A stretch of 64,000 bases of DNA from Clostridia bacterium (GTDB taxonomy: Bacteria > Bacillota > Clostridia > Christensenellales > Borkfalkiaceae). Each line of letters opens with the position of its first letter. Position 1 is the stretch's first letter. The stretch covers positions 1-64,000 of the forward strand of contig CAAFMS010000007.1 of the NCBI GenBank assembly GCA_900764105.1. Direction: 5' to 3'. This document shows positions 1-9,820 of the stretch, in pieces. The notes below the pieces were generated by a model. That model ran no database searches. It worked only from the letters and a program-made list of their open reading frames with translations, and was not told where the DNA came from. The translations under genes and the position numbers were made by a program.

Positions 1-53
1 AATAAAAATCTTTTTTTGCTATAATTAAATATAATAAGTATTTAAAAATCTGA

Positions 54-94
54 GGGGAGATATAAGAAAATATTTTATCTCCCCGTTATTTTTT
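54..94 (+). terminator. Intrinsic terminator of the gene upstream of the window
   Basis: A 9-bp perfect stem (GGGGAGATA at 54-62, TATCTCCCC at 76-84) is followed by a T-rich stretch (GTTATTTTTTATTT). This is a standard rho-independent terminator. It separates the unseen upstream gene from the promoter just downstream, so the first lipoprotein starts a new transcription unit. The first 53 bases are AT-rich and hold no coding signal that I can see. Confidence 0.8.
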
Positions 95-96
95 AT

Positions 97-125
97 TTGA
101 CAAAAAGGGTCAGAAAATGTATACT
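97..125 (+). promoter_or_regulatory. Sigma-70/A promoter for the first lipoprotein block
   Basis: TTGACA at 97-102 and TATACT at 120-125 are separated by 17 bases, a near-consensus vegetative promoter. It lies directly after the upstream terminator. Transcription would begin near 132, leaving a leader of about 145 nt before the start codon at 277. A second TATAAT at 135-140 has no matching -35 box. Confidence 0.8.
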
Positions 126-276
126 TATGTTTAGTATAATATATGGTAATATGCCATTTTTTGCTCAAATTAACTAAACAGACAAATTTGAATATTATAC
201 ATCAAAATGTCGAAATACATATAGATTTTCGTATTCGCAAGGATAAAAACGAGCGGAACGAAACATAAGGAACGAT

Positions 277-3200
277 ATGAGAAATAAATTTTTAAGATTA
301 GCGGAGATTTTGCTTTTGGTTTGCGTCGCGGTGTGCGGGACGCTCCTTTTCGCTTCTTGTAACAACGGATCCGGAAGCAATTCGTCGGATTCCGCAAACG
401 AGTCGGCAAGCGTATTGCCCGGAAAAGACAAAGTGACCGTTTCGTTGGTAAGCGAGGCTTACGAAATTACGAAGATAAATTGCAAAATCGGCGCGGAACT
501 TCCCAAAATCGAAGTAGCAGATAAAGATTTTGAGGGATACTGGACCGATTCGACTTACAGCGTAAAATACGAAGGTACAACCGTACCGTCCGAAAACGTT
601 ACGCTTTATTACAAACTCGCGTACCAGACGTATTCTCTCGAACTCGATTTCGGCGAAGCCGGCAGTTTCTCGTACGAAGTGAGAAGGGGAGTGAACGAAA
701 CCCTTCCGTCGGTATCCCCCATGGGTACTTCTTTGGTCGGTTATTCCGAAACCAAAGGCGGCGACCCGAAATACGTCGTTAAGGACGCCGAAAAGAATAA
801 GATAAAAAATCTTGCCGAAAAAGGCGGTAAAGTTACGCTTTACGCGGTGTATGAAATCGACGACGTTGCCGACTTCGTTATAGAAAACGGCGTCGTTAAG
901 GGTTATAACGGCAGCAAAACCGTAATAACTCTCCCTTACGGAGCAACCGAAGTTGCCGCCGAAGCGTTTAAAGGCAACGAGAAGATTACGAAAGTAACCG
1001 TTCCGAACGTTTACACTTCGATAGGTAAAGGCGCGTTTTCCGGTTGTAAAAAACTTGAGACCTTAAACGTCCCGTTTATCGGCGGTTCGAGAACTTCAAA
1101 CAGATTTCTTGCGTATATTTTCGGCGCGGACAAATACGAGGATAACACGTTCTCTTTTGCGGCGTACAGACTGAATAATCAGTTGTATATGGGAGATATT
1201 CATCTCGAAACGCTTTTAATTCCCGAGAGTTTCAAAACTCTTGTCGTAACAGACAGAGTAGAAGAAATACCCGAAGGCGCGTTCTATTCTGCGTATAGCC
1301 TTGAAAACGTTACGTTCGTCTATTCGGGCGACGTTAAAACGGTTGGCAGCAAAGCGTTTATGAACTGCGTATATCTCGGCAGAGACACGGGTCTTGGCGT
1401 TTACGCGAAATTCGATTGGCTTTCGAGCGTAGAAACGTTCGGAAAGAACGCATTTACCGCATATTACGGGAATTACGAGTCGTCCGTAAAGGAAATTTAT
1501 CCTTATGGCGAAAGCAACAAAAATTATGTGGCGACTCTCATTGATTATCCTTATCCCTTCAGTAATCTTACGGTAATCCCGAAGTTGGAAAACGCCGTAG
1601 AGATCGGAGAAGACGCGTTTTCATACTGCGCGCTTATACAGGATTTGAAATTCGGCGATAAACTCAAAAAGATCGGCAGAAACGCGTTTTTCTACAATAT
1701 GGTTAACGACGAACTCGTTCTGCCCGATTCGCTGACTGAAATAGGCGAACAGGCGTTCTACGCGAACATGGCTCTTTATAAAGTCTCGTTCGGAGCGAAT
1801 ATCAAGACGATAAGAGCGAGAGCGTTCGCCAACTGTATGTCGCTTTCGCAGGTCGTTTTCAATAGCGATTCGATTCCGACCGTTGAAAATTACGCGTTCT
1901 GCAATACGATTACGGTAAAAGATTCTCCGAGCGGCTCGTCTATAATGTACGAAGCGACTTACGATGAAATAAACGTTCTCGTTCCCGCGAGCAGCGTGAA
2001 CGATTATAAAGAAGTTCTCCCCGCGCTCAGCGATAAAATCGTGACTCCTCAGCCCTTGTCGGCACCCGTTTATTGGTTTAACAAAGACGGCGAACTTGCG
2101 GCTAAATTCGAGTTCGCGCAGGGCGGAGTAGTAAACGTAACCGATAAAAATCAACAGTTTATCACTTCCGTGGACTATGGTAACGGATCGACGCCGACTT
2201 ACAGCGCGACCTGCGGAGAAAACTATCCGATGAACTACGAGTTCCTTTCGGAAGAAGAGTATAACAGAACCGCGGCGGGCGAAAAATACGGCAGGCACAC
2301 TAAACCGCTTTACGCAAATCAGAGAATACTTCACTTATGGCATCCCGAACTCGTAGATTATAGCGGTAAACCTTTGGATTTATTCTTACCCGTCAACGAA
2401 TTTAAATATGAAGTAAACGGCGTCGCTTATGTTTTACCGATGGTGAAATATTCGTCATTAACCCTTTCTTATGCTAAAGAGTGGGGTATTTGCGACGCAG
2501 AACACGGCGGAACTTATTTCGTTTCGAGAAACAAATACGGAGCGGTAAAAATCGGCAAAGTCGTTCTCGGCGACGCGTCAACCGCAACGGTGCAATGGCT
2601 CGAAGATCCCGAAGGAACGTACTATATGGAATTTGACGATTCCGGCGACAGAGAATATTCCGTAATCTACTACGATTCGAACTTCAACGTCATAAAGAGA
2701 ATCGATCTTATATCGAAAGGCGACGATACTTATTCTAAATGGGAAGATCCGTTGTATGACGTAAAGCCCGAGTACACTAATTTCGAAGCGAAAACGACTT
2801 ACAACGAAGGCAATATATTCTATCTCGACGGAATAGGAAATGCAAAGATAAAAATCGGCGACAACGAATATACTGCGTCTAATGTCGTTGAAAATAAGGC
2901 AAATTTCGGCAAAATCGAAGATTATGAAGTGTCTCTTTCCGGAATTTCTCTTAACGGAGTATCGGTTGCCTCGACCGGTAAAGCGGTTTTCGGTAAACTT
3001 GCTGCCAACGGAAATTATCTCACTATTAAGGTGACGATAGGAAACGATTACTATGAATTCGTAAACGTAACCTATGACGACGGCTGGTATACTTGGGTTT
3101 ATGCGGAAAACAAGGGGGTTCAGTTCAACCTTCCCGTAAACTCGGGCAATTTAAACGATGATTACTGGCGTTATAAAGCGTTTACCGACGTTACGCTCGG

Positions 3201-4155
3201 CGGAGTAATAAGAGTTTATATTCTCGCTCCCGAAGGATTAGGTAAAGCGGAGTATTGTTTCTACCGCGAGTATAACGACGAAAGCGCCCTTGTTTCTTAC
3301 GGTACGTTCGCAGTCGAAGAAAACGGAAACATGGTGTTCGGCAGCGGCGAAAACGAGAGAAGAGCGGAAGTCGTAGACAACAGAGGTTCGTTCAAACTTA
3401 CCGATAAAAAAGGCGGAGTTAAGAATTTCGTTCGTTACGTTGATTCCGAAGATATGACGATTGCTTTGGTCGAGGACTTCTACGGTACGACTTTGTACTA
3501 TTATACCGTTAAGACCGACGGGTACGGAAATATGTACCTTTTAGACGAACACGACGATGATTTTAACGACGTATATATCGGGACGTATGACGATTACGCA
3601 TCGTACGTTATAGACGGAAGCAAGTATTACGAAATAAAATTCGACGGCGTGAAACTCGACGATAAAGGCAATTCCACCGGCGAAAAGAAATCTTTCTGGG
3701 TACTTTACAAGTTCTCGACTCTCAGATATTACGACGGAGACGACAGCGACTGTATGTGGTACGGAAGCATTGCGGCGATATTTGAAAACAGAGACGATAA
3801 AGTCGTAAACGTATACGACGATTTCGGCAATCTCGAATATGAAATCACCGCGGACGTTTACGGTAACACGACGTATAAAAAGTACTCCTACGAACTCACT
3901 TCAAACGGCGCGTTTGTTAAGACGGAAGTGACCGACGCAACCGAAAAGTTTGTCGTGGTTACCGATAACGGCGGCAATATTTCCTACCTTGTCGCAACGG
4001 ATAAAGACGGAAACTCGATTTTCACCGTAAGACCTGTCGAGGGCGTGAACGGAAGATACGTTATCGCAAGGGACAAAGGTTTGGTTGTTACGACTGCGTC
4101 TTCGCAGAAAGCGAATATCGAAATCGATTATTCCGAATTGAAAAAACTTTCGTAA
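277..4155 (+). CDS. Giant surface lipoprotein with LRR_5 (BspA-type) repeats, 1292 aa
   Basis: A secreted lipoprotein: hydrophobic signal with lipobox ending at Cys28 (LFASC), then a Ser/Asn-rich linker. Residues about 50-195 resemble Listeria-Bacteroides/InlB-type B-repeats, with Y/F-rich strands ending in 'VTLYAVYE'. Residues about 200-585 hold BspA-type leucine-rich repeats of the 'xIGxxAFxxCxxL' kind (for example 'SIGKGAFSGCKKLETL'), partly degenerate. Residues 600-1292 are beta-rich, with no family I can name; they include the motif 'LDGIGNA', which recurs in the 1745-aa lipoprotein near 48 kb. AAGGA lies ahead of ATG 277. BspA-like LRR proteins in other bacteria act in adhesion and ligand binding; that role here is inference. 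It is probably cotranscribed with the next gene, 87 bases downstream. Confidence 0.85.
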   Translation: MRNKFLRLAEILLLVCVAVCGTLLFASCNNGSGSNSSDSANESASVLPGKDKVTVSLVSEAYEITKINCKIGAELPKIEVADKDFEGYWTDSTYSVKYEGTTVPSENVTLYYKLAYQTYSLELDFGEAGSFSYEVRRGVNETLPSVSPMGTSLVGYSETKGGDPKYVVKDAEKNKIKNLAEKGGKVTLYAVYEIDDVADFVIENGVVKGYNGSKTVITLPYGATEVAAEAFKGNEKITKVTVPNVYTSIGKGAFSGCKKLETLNVPFIGGSRTSNRFLAYIFGADKYEDNTFSFAAYRLNNQLYMGDIHLETLLIPESFKTLVVTDRVEEIPEGAFYSAYSLENVTFVYSGDVKTVGSKAFMNCVYLGRDTGLGVYAKFDWLSSVETFGKNAFTAYYGNYESSVKEIYPYGESNKNYVATLIDYPYPFSNLTVIPKLENAVEIGEDAFSYCALIQDLKFGDKLKKIGRNAFFYNMVNDELVLPDSLTEIGEQAFYANMALYKVSFGANIKTIRARAFANCMSLSQVVFNSDSIPTVENYAFCNTITVKDSPSGSSIMYEATYDEINVLVPASSVNDYKEVLPALSDKIVTPQPLSAPVYWFNKDGELAAKFEFAQGGVVNVTDKNQQFITSVDYGNGSTPTYSATCGENYPMNYEFLSEEEYNRTAAGEKYGRHTKPLYANQRILHLWHPELVDYSGKPLDLFLPVNEFKYEVNGVAYVLPMVKYSSLTLSYAKEWGICDAEHGGTYFVSRNKYGAVKIGKVVLGDASTATVQWLEDPEGTYYMEFDDSGDREYSVIYYDSNFNVIKRIDLISKGDDTYSKWEDPLYDVKPEYTNFEAKTTYNEGNIFYLDGIGNAKIKIGDNEYTASNVVENKANFGKIEDYEVSLSGISLNGVSVASTGKAVFGKLAANGNYLTIKVTIGNDYYEFVNVTYDDGWYTWVYAENKGVQFNLPVNSGNLNDDYWRYKAFTDVTLGGVIRVYILAPEGLGKAEYCFYREYNDESALVSYGTFAVEENGNMVFGSGENERRAEVVDNRGSFKLTDKKGGVKNFVRYVDSEDMTIALVEDFYGTTLYYYTVKTDGYGNMYLLDEHDDDFNDVYIGTYDDYASYVIDGSKYYEIKFDGVKLDDKGNSTGEKKSFWVLYKFSTLRYYDGDDSDCMWYGSIAAIFENRDDKVVNVYDDFGNLEYEITADVYGNTTYKKYSYELTSNGAFVKTEVTDATEKFVVVTDNGGNISYLVATDKDGNSIFTVRPVEGVNGRYVIARDKGLVVTTASSQKANIEIDYSELKKLS

Positions 4156-4242
4156 TTTGTTAAAGTAAACATAAGGGAAGCCCCTGAATTCCGCAGCAAT
4201 AAAAGCGGATAACCTTTAAATAAAAATAAGGAGAACAAAAAA

Positions 4243-7200
4243 ATGAAAAAGCAAAAATTACTGCTTTCGCTTTTGGTTTTGGTATTGTCTTTCGTAACTT
4301 TGTTTGCGGTTGGCTGTAATAAAACCAATACGAGTGAAAGTTCGGAACCGACTTCGACTACCGAACAGCCTGCCGAAAGCGATAGCGTAAATGAAAGCAA
4401 GGAAGACCCTACTTACGTTTCTATCTCGCTTGATAAGGCAGAAACGTCTATTAACGCAGGCGAGACTTTGAATTTCGAAACTCTCGGCATTAACGTAATA
4501 GCGAAAATGTCCGACGATTCGGAAAAAACGGTTAAACTCAACGCAAATATGGTTTCGCCCGAAGATTTGGCGAAACTTAACGAAATCGGCGAGTACGAAC
4601 TTACCGTTTCGGCATTCGGCAAAACGACGAAATTAAAAGTAACCGTAAAGGCTCTTGAATTTCCGACCGTTACTGCCGAGGCTCTTAACGTCGTATACGA
4701 CGGCAACAAGAAAGTTCCCGTATTGAGCGGTTTACTCGGAAACGCTTCTTATAGTTGGAAGTTCTACGTTCTCGAAGGAGAAGAGGTAAAAGAGGAGGTT
4801 GAAAACGCCGTTAACGTCGGAGCGTATAGGGCGGTTGCAACCGTAACTCTCAAAAACTATAAAACGATTGAAGTTCCGACTACCATAACAATATCGCCGA
4901 AACAACTTCTTGCGAGCGATTTAACTTGGGAGAACACCGTTTATATGAAAAACGGTAAAGACATTTCTCTTAACGCAACCGCTTCCAATCTTCCTGTGGG
5001 CGTAGAGTTTGACAGATTCGAAGGTGAAGCGACGGCGAAAGAAGTAGGCGAATATAAGGCGCTTGCGTTCTTCAAGCCTAACGCGAACTATACTTTTGTT
5101 GCAACCGGATACGAGGTTGCATGGAAAATCACGAGCGATTACACGCTTGCAAAATGGTTGTCTGTAAATAACGGCGTTTTATCTTCGGCTGTATTCACGA
5201 AAAAAGACGACGCAAGCGGATCTTTGGCGTTTGATAACTACAACGTAAACTACACGGTAACGACCGACGCGAGCGGACTTCCGACGTTTACCGTTCCTAC
5301 CGAATACGGAGTTTCGTTCGGAATCAACGGAGATATGCTTTCCGTTAAAACTGCCGACGCTAACTACTTCTTCGTAAGTCAGGACGCTTTGCTTAAATAT
5401 TATTCGGGCGAATTTTCCACGCTTGTAGACGAGTTCGATCTTGTTTACGATTTTGAAAACAACACCGCGAAACTTCTTACGAATTACGGCGCGGAGGAAA
5501 CTCAGGAGCTTAGCCTTACTTTGACTTTCGATGCGGGCGTAAAAGACGTTACGAAGGGCAAACTTCTCGTTGAGGGAAAGGATTACCGCTTCGAATACTA
5601 TTATAACAGTTCTTACTATGGAACGACTGAAACGTTAAAACTCTTCGGATATGCAAACAAAGCAAACTACGATATAGAAGAAGACATTCAACTTGCCAGG
5701 AAAGCGGACGTTGAGAACTATATTGCAGACTTCGTTGCGGGCAGTTTCGTTGACAAAGACGGCAATACGCTTGAAGTTACGAACGTTAAGACAATGAAAT
5801 ATAACGGCTTTGATTTCGTTCTTTGGGCAGAAGATGATTACGGCGCAGTCAGACTTAACGCGTCGATAAATTCCAACAACGGCAAAGACAAAGAGTTCAA
5901 GTTCGTAGACGGATATTACACTTTCTCGAATGCTTTCTTTAACAAGAGTTATCTTGCTTACGTCGGAAAATATTTCCTTGATAACGAAACCGCTATAGAT
6001 ACGAAAAATACGATTTCGTTTATGGAATATCCTACTTATGACGTTAGATTCTCGTCCGCAGAAGCGATAAACGGAGCGACGAGTAAGACCTTCTCGTTCG
6101 GAAAGACCGAAGGCGACGTTGTAGCTTTAAAAATAGATGAAAACAAAAATCTTGTAGCAACCTTGACTTTTAAGAGCGGCGAAACCATGGATATGGTATT
6201 CAAAGCGGACGGAACGGCGCAATTTAACGGCAACGTTTACAAAAAATACGAAACACTTATTCCTTCCGGTAGTACGTATAGTCCCAAGACTTATGTTTCC
6301 GTTGGCGGAAAGGTAGTAAAATACGTTTCTGCTTACTCGGGTAACAGTTTCGAAGTAAACGGTCAGACTTATAAAATCTACGATATAAAAGTAGAAAACG
6401 GTGTTATGACTCTCACGTTCACCGATGGAGAGGGCGTTAAAACCAACGTCGTATACGACGGAGACGAGCGTTATATCAAGGTTGGAGACGAGTACTACTT
6501 ATCGGATGCCGTTGCCGCAAAAGAAAACGGCTTCGATATGTCCGCTACGTTCGTAAACGGAAGCAACGAATTTACTTTTGATAAAGGCGTTCTTAAATTA
6601 AACGGAACCGCTCTTACGAATCTTAAATATTCGTTTGGCGAAAACGGCAGAAAACTTCTCACCGTAACGGGCGAACTTAACGGAAAGAAGTATTCGGTTG
6701 AATTCTACAGTCTTGCTTCCTTAAAAGTTACGGAGGGCGAGAACACCGAGGTGTATGTAAACGGCAACCTTTCCGTATTCAGAGGAGTTGAACTCAGATA
6801 TGCGGCAGACGCTCAGGACAAAATCTTCCTCATCGGTAACGACGGTAAAGTTACTTTTGACGGCGCGGAAGTATATCCGTCGAACGTATCGAGCAACAAG
6901 TTGATGTTTTCGACTCTTGTCGGCGGTAAACTTTATCAGATGAGTTTCGACATAAGCGCAAGCAAAATGAAGATGGTGTACAACGACGGTATTACCTGGA
7001 ACCTTAACCTTTTACCGACGTTATTCTTCCTCTATGACGGTCTTTATAAATCGTACGACGATAACGGCAAACTCGTAGACGTACTTTACTTCAACGCCGA
7101 CGTAATTTGCTACGACAATACAAGTACCGAGGGATTCTCGGTTGAGAGTATGAATGAAGATTCCGCAGTGATACTCATAGGCGGAAAGAAAGCGAAATTC

Positions 7201-9348
7201 TTCATTCTTAAAAACGGCGCGGCAAGACTTGAGTTTGAACAGAAAAACTACGAAAGAGACGAAACGTTCGACGTTGACGCATTCAACGGAAAATATAACG
7301 GTCTGAACTCAAACGGCAAATCGACTGAGTTTGAGGTGGTCGGGGTTAAAAACGGAACCACGATTATGCTTAAGAAACTTGTCGTTGTAAACGGAGAAGT
7401 CGTTCCCGTTTTCGCAAGCAGTACCGGATGGGGTTCTTCGAACTTCTACATTTTGAAAAATAACGACGTTGCGACTTCGGGCGAGGCTAAATATATCGCA
7501 GTTGAAGATAACGCGTTCAAGTATTTAGGTAAAGGTTATATAAAACTCAATGCAAACGATAGTACGGCAACCGAGTTCGACGCTTCCTTCTATTATGATA
7601 AAGCGGGTAAAAAGACTGCTTTGTCGATAAAATTCGGAAACGAAGAAGCGAAGATGAACAACATGGCGGGATATGGCTGGCAGGTTGAATATAAAGGAGT
7701 CGTTTACTACGTTCAGACCGACGATTCCGGATACCTTAAATTATATCCTTACGCTTATTATTCGTTTGAGAACAGAGAATGCGAACTCTTCGGCAACACT
7801 ATAACTTTTGCTTCTAAGGTTGAAGCAAACGGCGAAAGCGTAATGACTCTTACCTTCAACGGCGAGGAAGTCAATTATACGCTCAGCGTTGAAAACGGAA
7901 TTACAATTCTCGCGTTTACTGCGAAAGGCGTTGCATATACCGCATACGCAAGTTCTTCTTATTCGTCCGGCTCTTATATCAGACCTCTCGAAAGCGTAGA
8001 AAAAGAATTCTTCTTCGACGCAGGGAAAAACGCTGCCGGCGACGCATATCAGGTAACTATTGACGGTAAGGCGTTCGAGTTTATGTATGACGTAGCGAAA
8101 GACGACTCTGATGTAAACGGATTTGCGTTTAATCTTGCTAAGACTAAATACGACGGCAAGGCTGTAACCGTTGCTAAATATTTCCACAGCGCAAAGAAGT
8201 TGTACTTTGCTACGGCTGACGGAGCGTTTGAATACGACCTTGTCGCTAAAACGATATCTGCCGCAGACTTTGGCGACAAAGCGCAATACGCAGGCGTTGA
8301 GGCTTCGATGAAAATCGGAAGCGGTTATTATGCTCCTACGGCAACCTTCAAGGGAGTCTTGACTCTTGGTAGCGACGGAAACCCGTACGTTGAGTTGTAC
8401 CTTAGCTATGGCGGATCTTACTCTAAGGTTACCGAGAAACTTACCGGTTATACAGTTCTTGAGAACGGCGTTCTTAAGATTGATCAGACCATAAGCGGAA
8501 CGAAAATTCTTGCTTACGTTGTTAAGGACGCTAACGGTAAATTCGGAATGTACAGCGCAGAGCAGTACGAACTCGCAGGCGAATACACCGTAAGCGGTAA
8601 AAAATTGACGATAACCGCCAAATTTGAAAACGGAAACGTTGTTTATATGATCGCTTACGGAACTCAGGGAGCGACGCCCGTTTCCCCCGACTTTACGAAC
8701 AGAAAGTTTGTTTTGAAAGTTGACGGAAAAGACGTAACGTTTATGTGGAGCGTAACTGACGGCGTTTATTCAATCGCGATTCTTCCCGACAACGCCAAGA
8801 AATTCGAAATCACGTCTTCTGCGTATTATTGCGACCTCGATTCCAACGGTTCGAATATGGGTTATATCAAGAGTAGCCTTTTCAAGGAAGTAAACGAAAA
8901 CGGAAAAACCGTTTATACGGTAAAGATCGGATACTCGTCAGTATATGATGGCGTTCTCAGCGATGACGAAACATATATAACGGTTACTATGGGCGAAGTC
9001 GTATATCGCTTCTATAAAAACGCCAAGACGGACGATTACTACAAGTACGTTGCGATAAAGGAAACTTCCGAAGCGGCAAAATATCTCGGAGAGTTCAAAG
9101 TCGGAGAGAATAAACTCACTATCGGTCTTTACGGTCAGAGTTACGAAGAGTATGACGATTACGAAGAAGAAGACGTTTTTGCAGGATGCAGGGCTAAATA
9201 CTTTGTAGTAACGTATAACGGAACAACCGTAACCGTTAAATACGACGCAGCGGTCGCAAACGGTATCGAGTTTACCGTCAGCGGAAAGACTTACGTTGCA
9301 AAACTCGAAGGCGGCGCGATGACCGTCAACGAGAAAGCGGCGGCTTAA
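4243..9348 (+). CDS. Giant beta-repeat lipoprotein with Ig-like and MBG-like modules, 1701 aa
   Basis: The start is set by AAGGAG just ahead of ATG 4243. The signal peptide ends in lipobox 'FAVGC' (Cys25), followed by a Ser/Thr/Glu linker. Residues about 58-140 look like a bacterial Ig-like (Big_3 type) domain ('SINAGETLNFETLGINVIAK'). Residues about 140-300 resemble MBG-type modules ('NVVYDGNKKVPVLSG', 'NVGAYRAVATV'). The remaining ~1400 residues are a long series of short beta strands alternating with 'NGK', 'DGK' and 'NGV' turns, in a repeating pattern that I cannot assign to a family. There are no LRRs, unlike the preceding gene. It is most likely an outer-surface binding or stalk protein. 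The C-terminus has no membrane segment, so anchoring is by the N-terminal lipid alone. Confidence 0.8.
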   Translation: MKKQKLLLSLLVLVLSFVTLFAVGCNKTNTSESSEPTSTTEQPAESDSVNESKEDPTYVSISLDKAETSINAGETLNFETLGINVIAKMSDDSEKTVKLNANMVSPEDLAKLNEIGEYELTVSAFGKTTKLKVTVKALEFPTVTAEALNVVYDGNKKVPVLSGLLGNASYSWKFYVLEGEEVKEEVENAVNVGAYRAVATVTLKNYKTIEVPTTITISPKQLLASDLTWENTVYMKNGKDISLNATASNLPVGVEFDRFEGEATAKEVGEYKALAFFKPNANYTFVATGYEVAWKITSDYTLAKWLSVNNGVLSSAVFTKKDDASGSLAFDNYNVNYTVTTDASGLPTFTVPTEYGVSFGINGDMLSVKTADANYFFVSQDALLKYYSGEFSTLVDEFDLVYDFENNTAKLLTNYGAEETQELSLTLTFDAGVKDVTKGKLLVEGKDYRFEYYYNSSYYGTTETLKLFGYANKANYDIEEDIQLARKADVENYIADFVAGSFVDKDGNTLEVTNVKTMKYNGFDFVLWAEDDYGAVRLNASINSNNGKDKEFKFVDGYYTFSNAFFNKSYLAYVGKYFLDNETAIDTKNTISFMEYPTYDVRFSSAEAINGATSKTFSFGKTEGDVVALKIDENKNLVATLTFKSGETMDMVFKADGTAQFNGNVYKKYETLIPSGSTYSPKTYVSVGGKVVKYVSAYSGNSFEVNGQTYKIYDIKVENGVMTLTFTDGEGVKTNVVYDGDERYIKVGDEYYLSDAVAAKENGFDMSATFVNGSNEFTFDKGVLKLNGTALTNLKYSFGENGRKLLTVTGELNGKKYSVEFYSLASLKVTEGENTEVYVNGNLSVFRGVELRYAADAQDKIFLIGNDGKVTFDGAEVYPSNVSSNKLMFSTLVGGKLYQMSFDISASKMKMVYNDGITWNLNLLPTLFFLYDGLYKSYDDNGKLVDVLYFNADVICYDNTSTEGFSVESMNEDSAVILIGGKKAKFFILKNGAARLEFEQKNYERDETFDVDAFNGKYNGLNSNGKSTEFEVVGVKNGTTIMLKKLVVVNGEVVPVFASSTGWGSSNFYILKNNDVATSGEAKYIAVEDNAFKYLGKGYIKLNANDSTATEFDASFYYDKAGKKTALSIKFGNEEAKMNNMAGYGWQVEYKGVVYYVQTDDSGYLKLYPYAYYSFENRECELFGNTITFASKVEANGESVMTLTFNGEEVNYTLSVENGITILAFTAKGVAYTAYASSSYSSGSYIRPLESVEKEFFFDAGKNAAGDAYQVTIDGKAFEFMYDVAKDDSDVNGFAFNLAKTKYDGKAVTVAKYFHSAKKLYFATADGAFEYDLVAKTISAADFGDKAQYAGVEASMKIGSGYYAPTATFKGVLTLGSDGNPYVELYLSYGGSYSKVTEKLTGYTVLENGVLKIDQTISGTKILAYVVKDANGKFGMYSAEQYELAGEYTVSGKKLTITAKFENGNVVYMIAYGTQGATPVSPDFTNRKFVLKVDGKDVTFMWSVTDGVYSIAILPDNAKKFEITSSAYYCDLDSNGSNMGYIKSSLFKEVNENGKTVYTVKIGYSSVYDGVLSDDETYITVTMGEVVYRFYKNAKTDDYYKYVAIKETSEAAKYLGEFKVGENKLTIGLYGQSYEEYDDYEEEDVFAGCRAKYFVVTYNGTTVTVKYDAAVANGIEFTVSGKTYVAKLEGGAMTVNEKAAA

Positions 9349-9402
9349 AAACGTTCAGGTAAGTCACCTGATATCAATTTAATATAAAAACGTAGGCAAT
9401 GG

Positions 9403-9460
9403 CTGTCTGCCTCGTCGGAAAGAACGCAAAAAAGGATAAATTCTTCCGACAAGGCGACAG
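9403..9460 (+). other. Long imperfect hairpin ahead of a small membrane-protein gene
   Basis: An 18-base arm at 9403-9420 pairs with 9444-9460, with one bulge and one mismatch, around a 23-nt A-rich loop. The inner arm GTCGGAA/TTCCGAC is perfect. No T tract follows, so it is not an obvious terminator. A smaller stem, CAGGT/ACCTG, sits at 9356-9370. Possible roles are mRNA processing, 3'-end protection of the preceding message, or translational control of the GTG-started gene at 9496. Confidence 0.5.
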
Positions 9461-9495
9461 TCACGCTGTGCGTTTACGAGAAATATGAAAATCAA

Positions 9496-9804
9496 GTGAT
9501 AAAAAAAACAGATAAGAATGAAAAAGACGTTAATTCCCAAAAGGGAAATAGCGAACAGATAGACGAAGAGTTCACCGTCTCCGATATGTCGGCGGATTGG
9601 ATGCCCTGGAACAGGGGATTTATGCGCAGACCGAAGCGGAAAAGCGGCGATAGCGATTCAAAAAACAAGAAGAAGAAAGCGATAGACAAAAAAGAGTATC
9701 GCAAGTTGGTATTTGCACAATACGCCGCAATGCTTCCCGTTCTTCTTTGTATAACGGCGGCGTTTATGCTCATTATACTTTTAGCCTTCCTTTGGCTAAA
9801 ATAA
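9496..9804 (+). CDS. Small single-pass membrane protein, 102 aa, unknown function
   Basis: A GTG start at 9496 is the only plausible start: the ATG at 9485 meets a stop after four codons. No strong Shine-Dalgarno site is visible. The first ~70 residues are charged and hydrophilic (Lys/Asp/Glu/Ser-rich, containing 'KSGDSDSKNKKKKAIDKKEY'), and the last ~30 form one hydrophobic helix ('MLPVLLCITAAFMLIILLAF'). The layout fits a tail-anchored or N-in membrane protein. It sits between two lipoprotein genes, 16 bases before the next, so it is probably cotranscribed. I do not recognise a family. The open frame keeps the codon preference of its neighbours, which supports it being real. Confidence 0.65.
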   Translation: MIKKTDKNEKDVNSQKGNSEQIDEEFTVSDMSADWMPWNRGFMRRPKRKSGDSDSKNKKKKAIDKKEYRKLVFAQYAAMLPVLLCITAAFMLIILLAFLWLK

Positions 9805-9820
9805 AAGGAAAGACATAAAG

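Noticed and set aside
135..140. TATAAT near the first gene as a second promoter.
   Set aside because: The bases 17-18 upstream do not resemble a -35 box and there is no extended -10.
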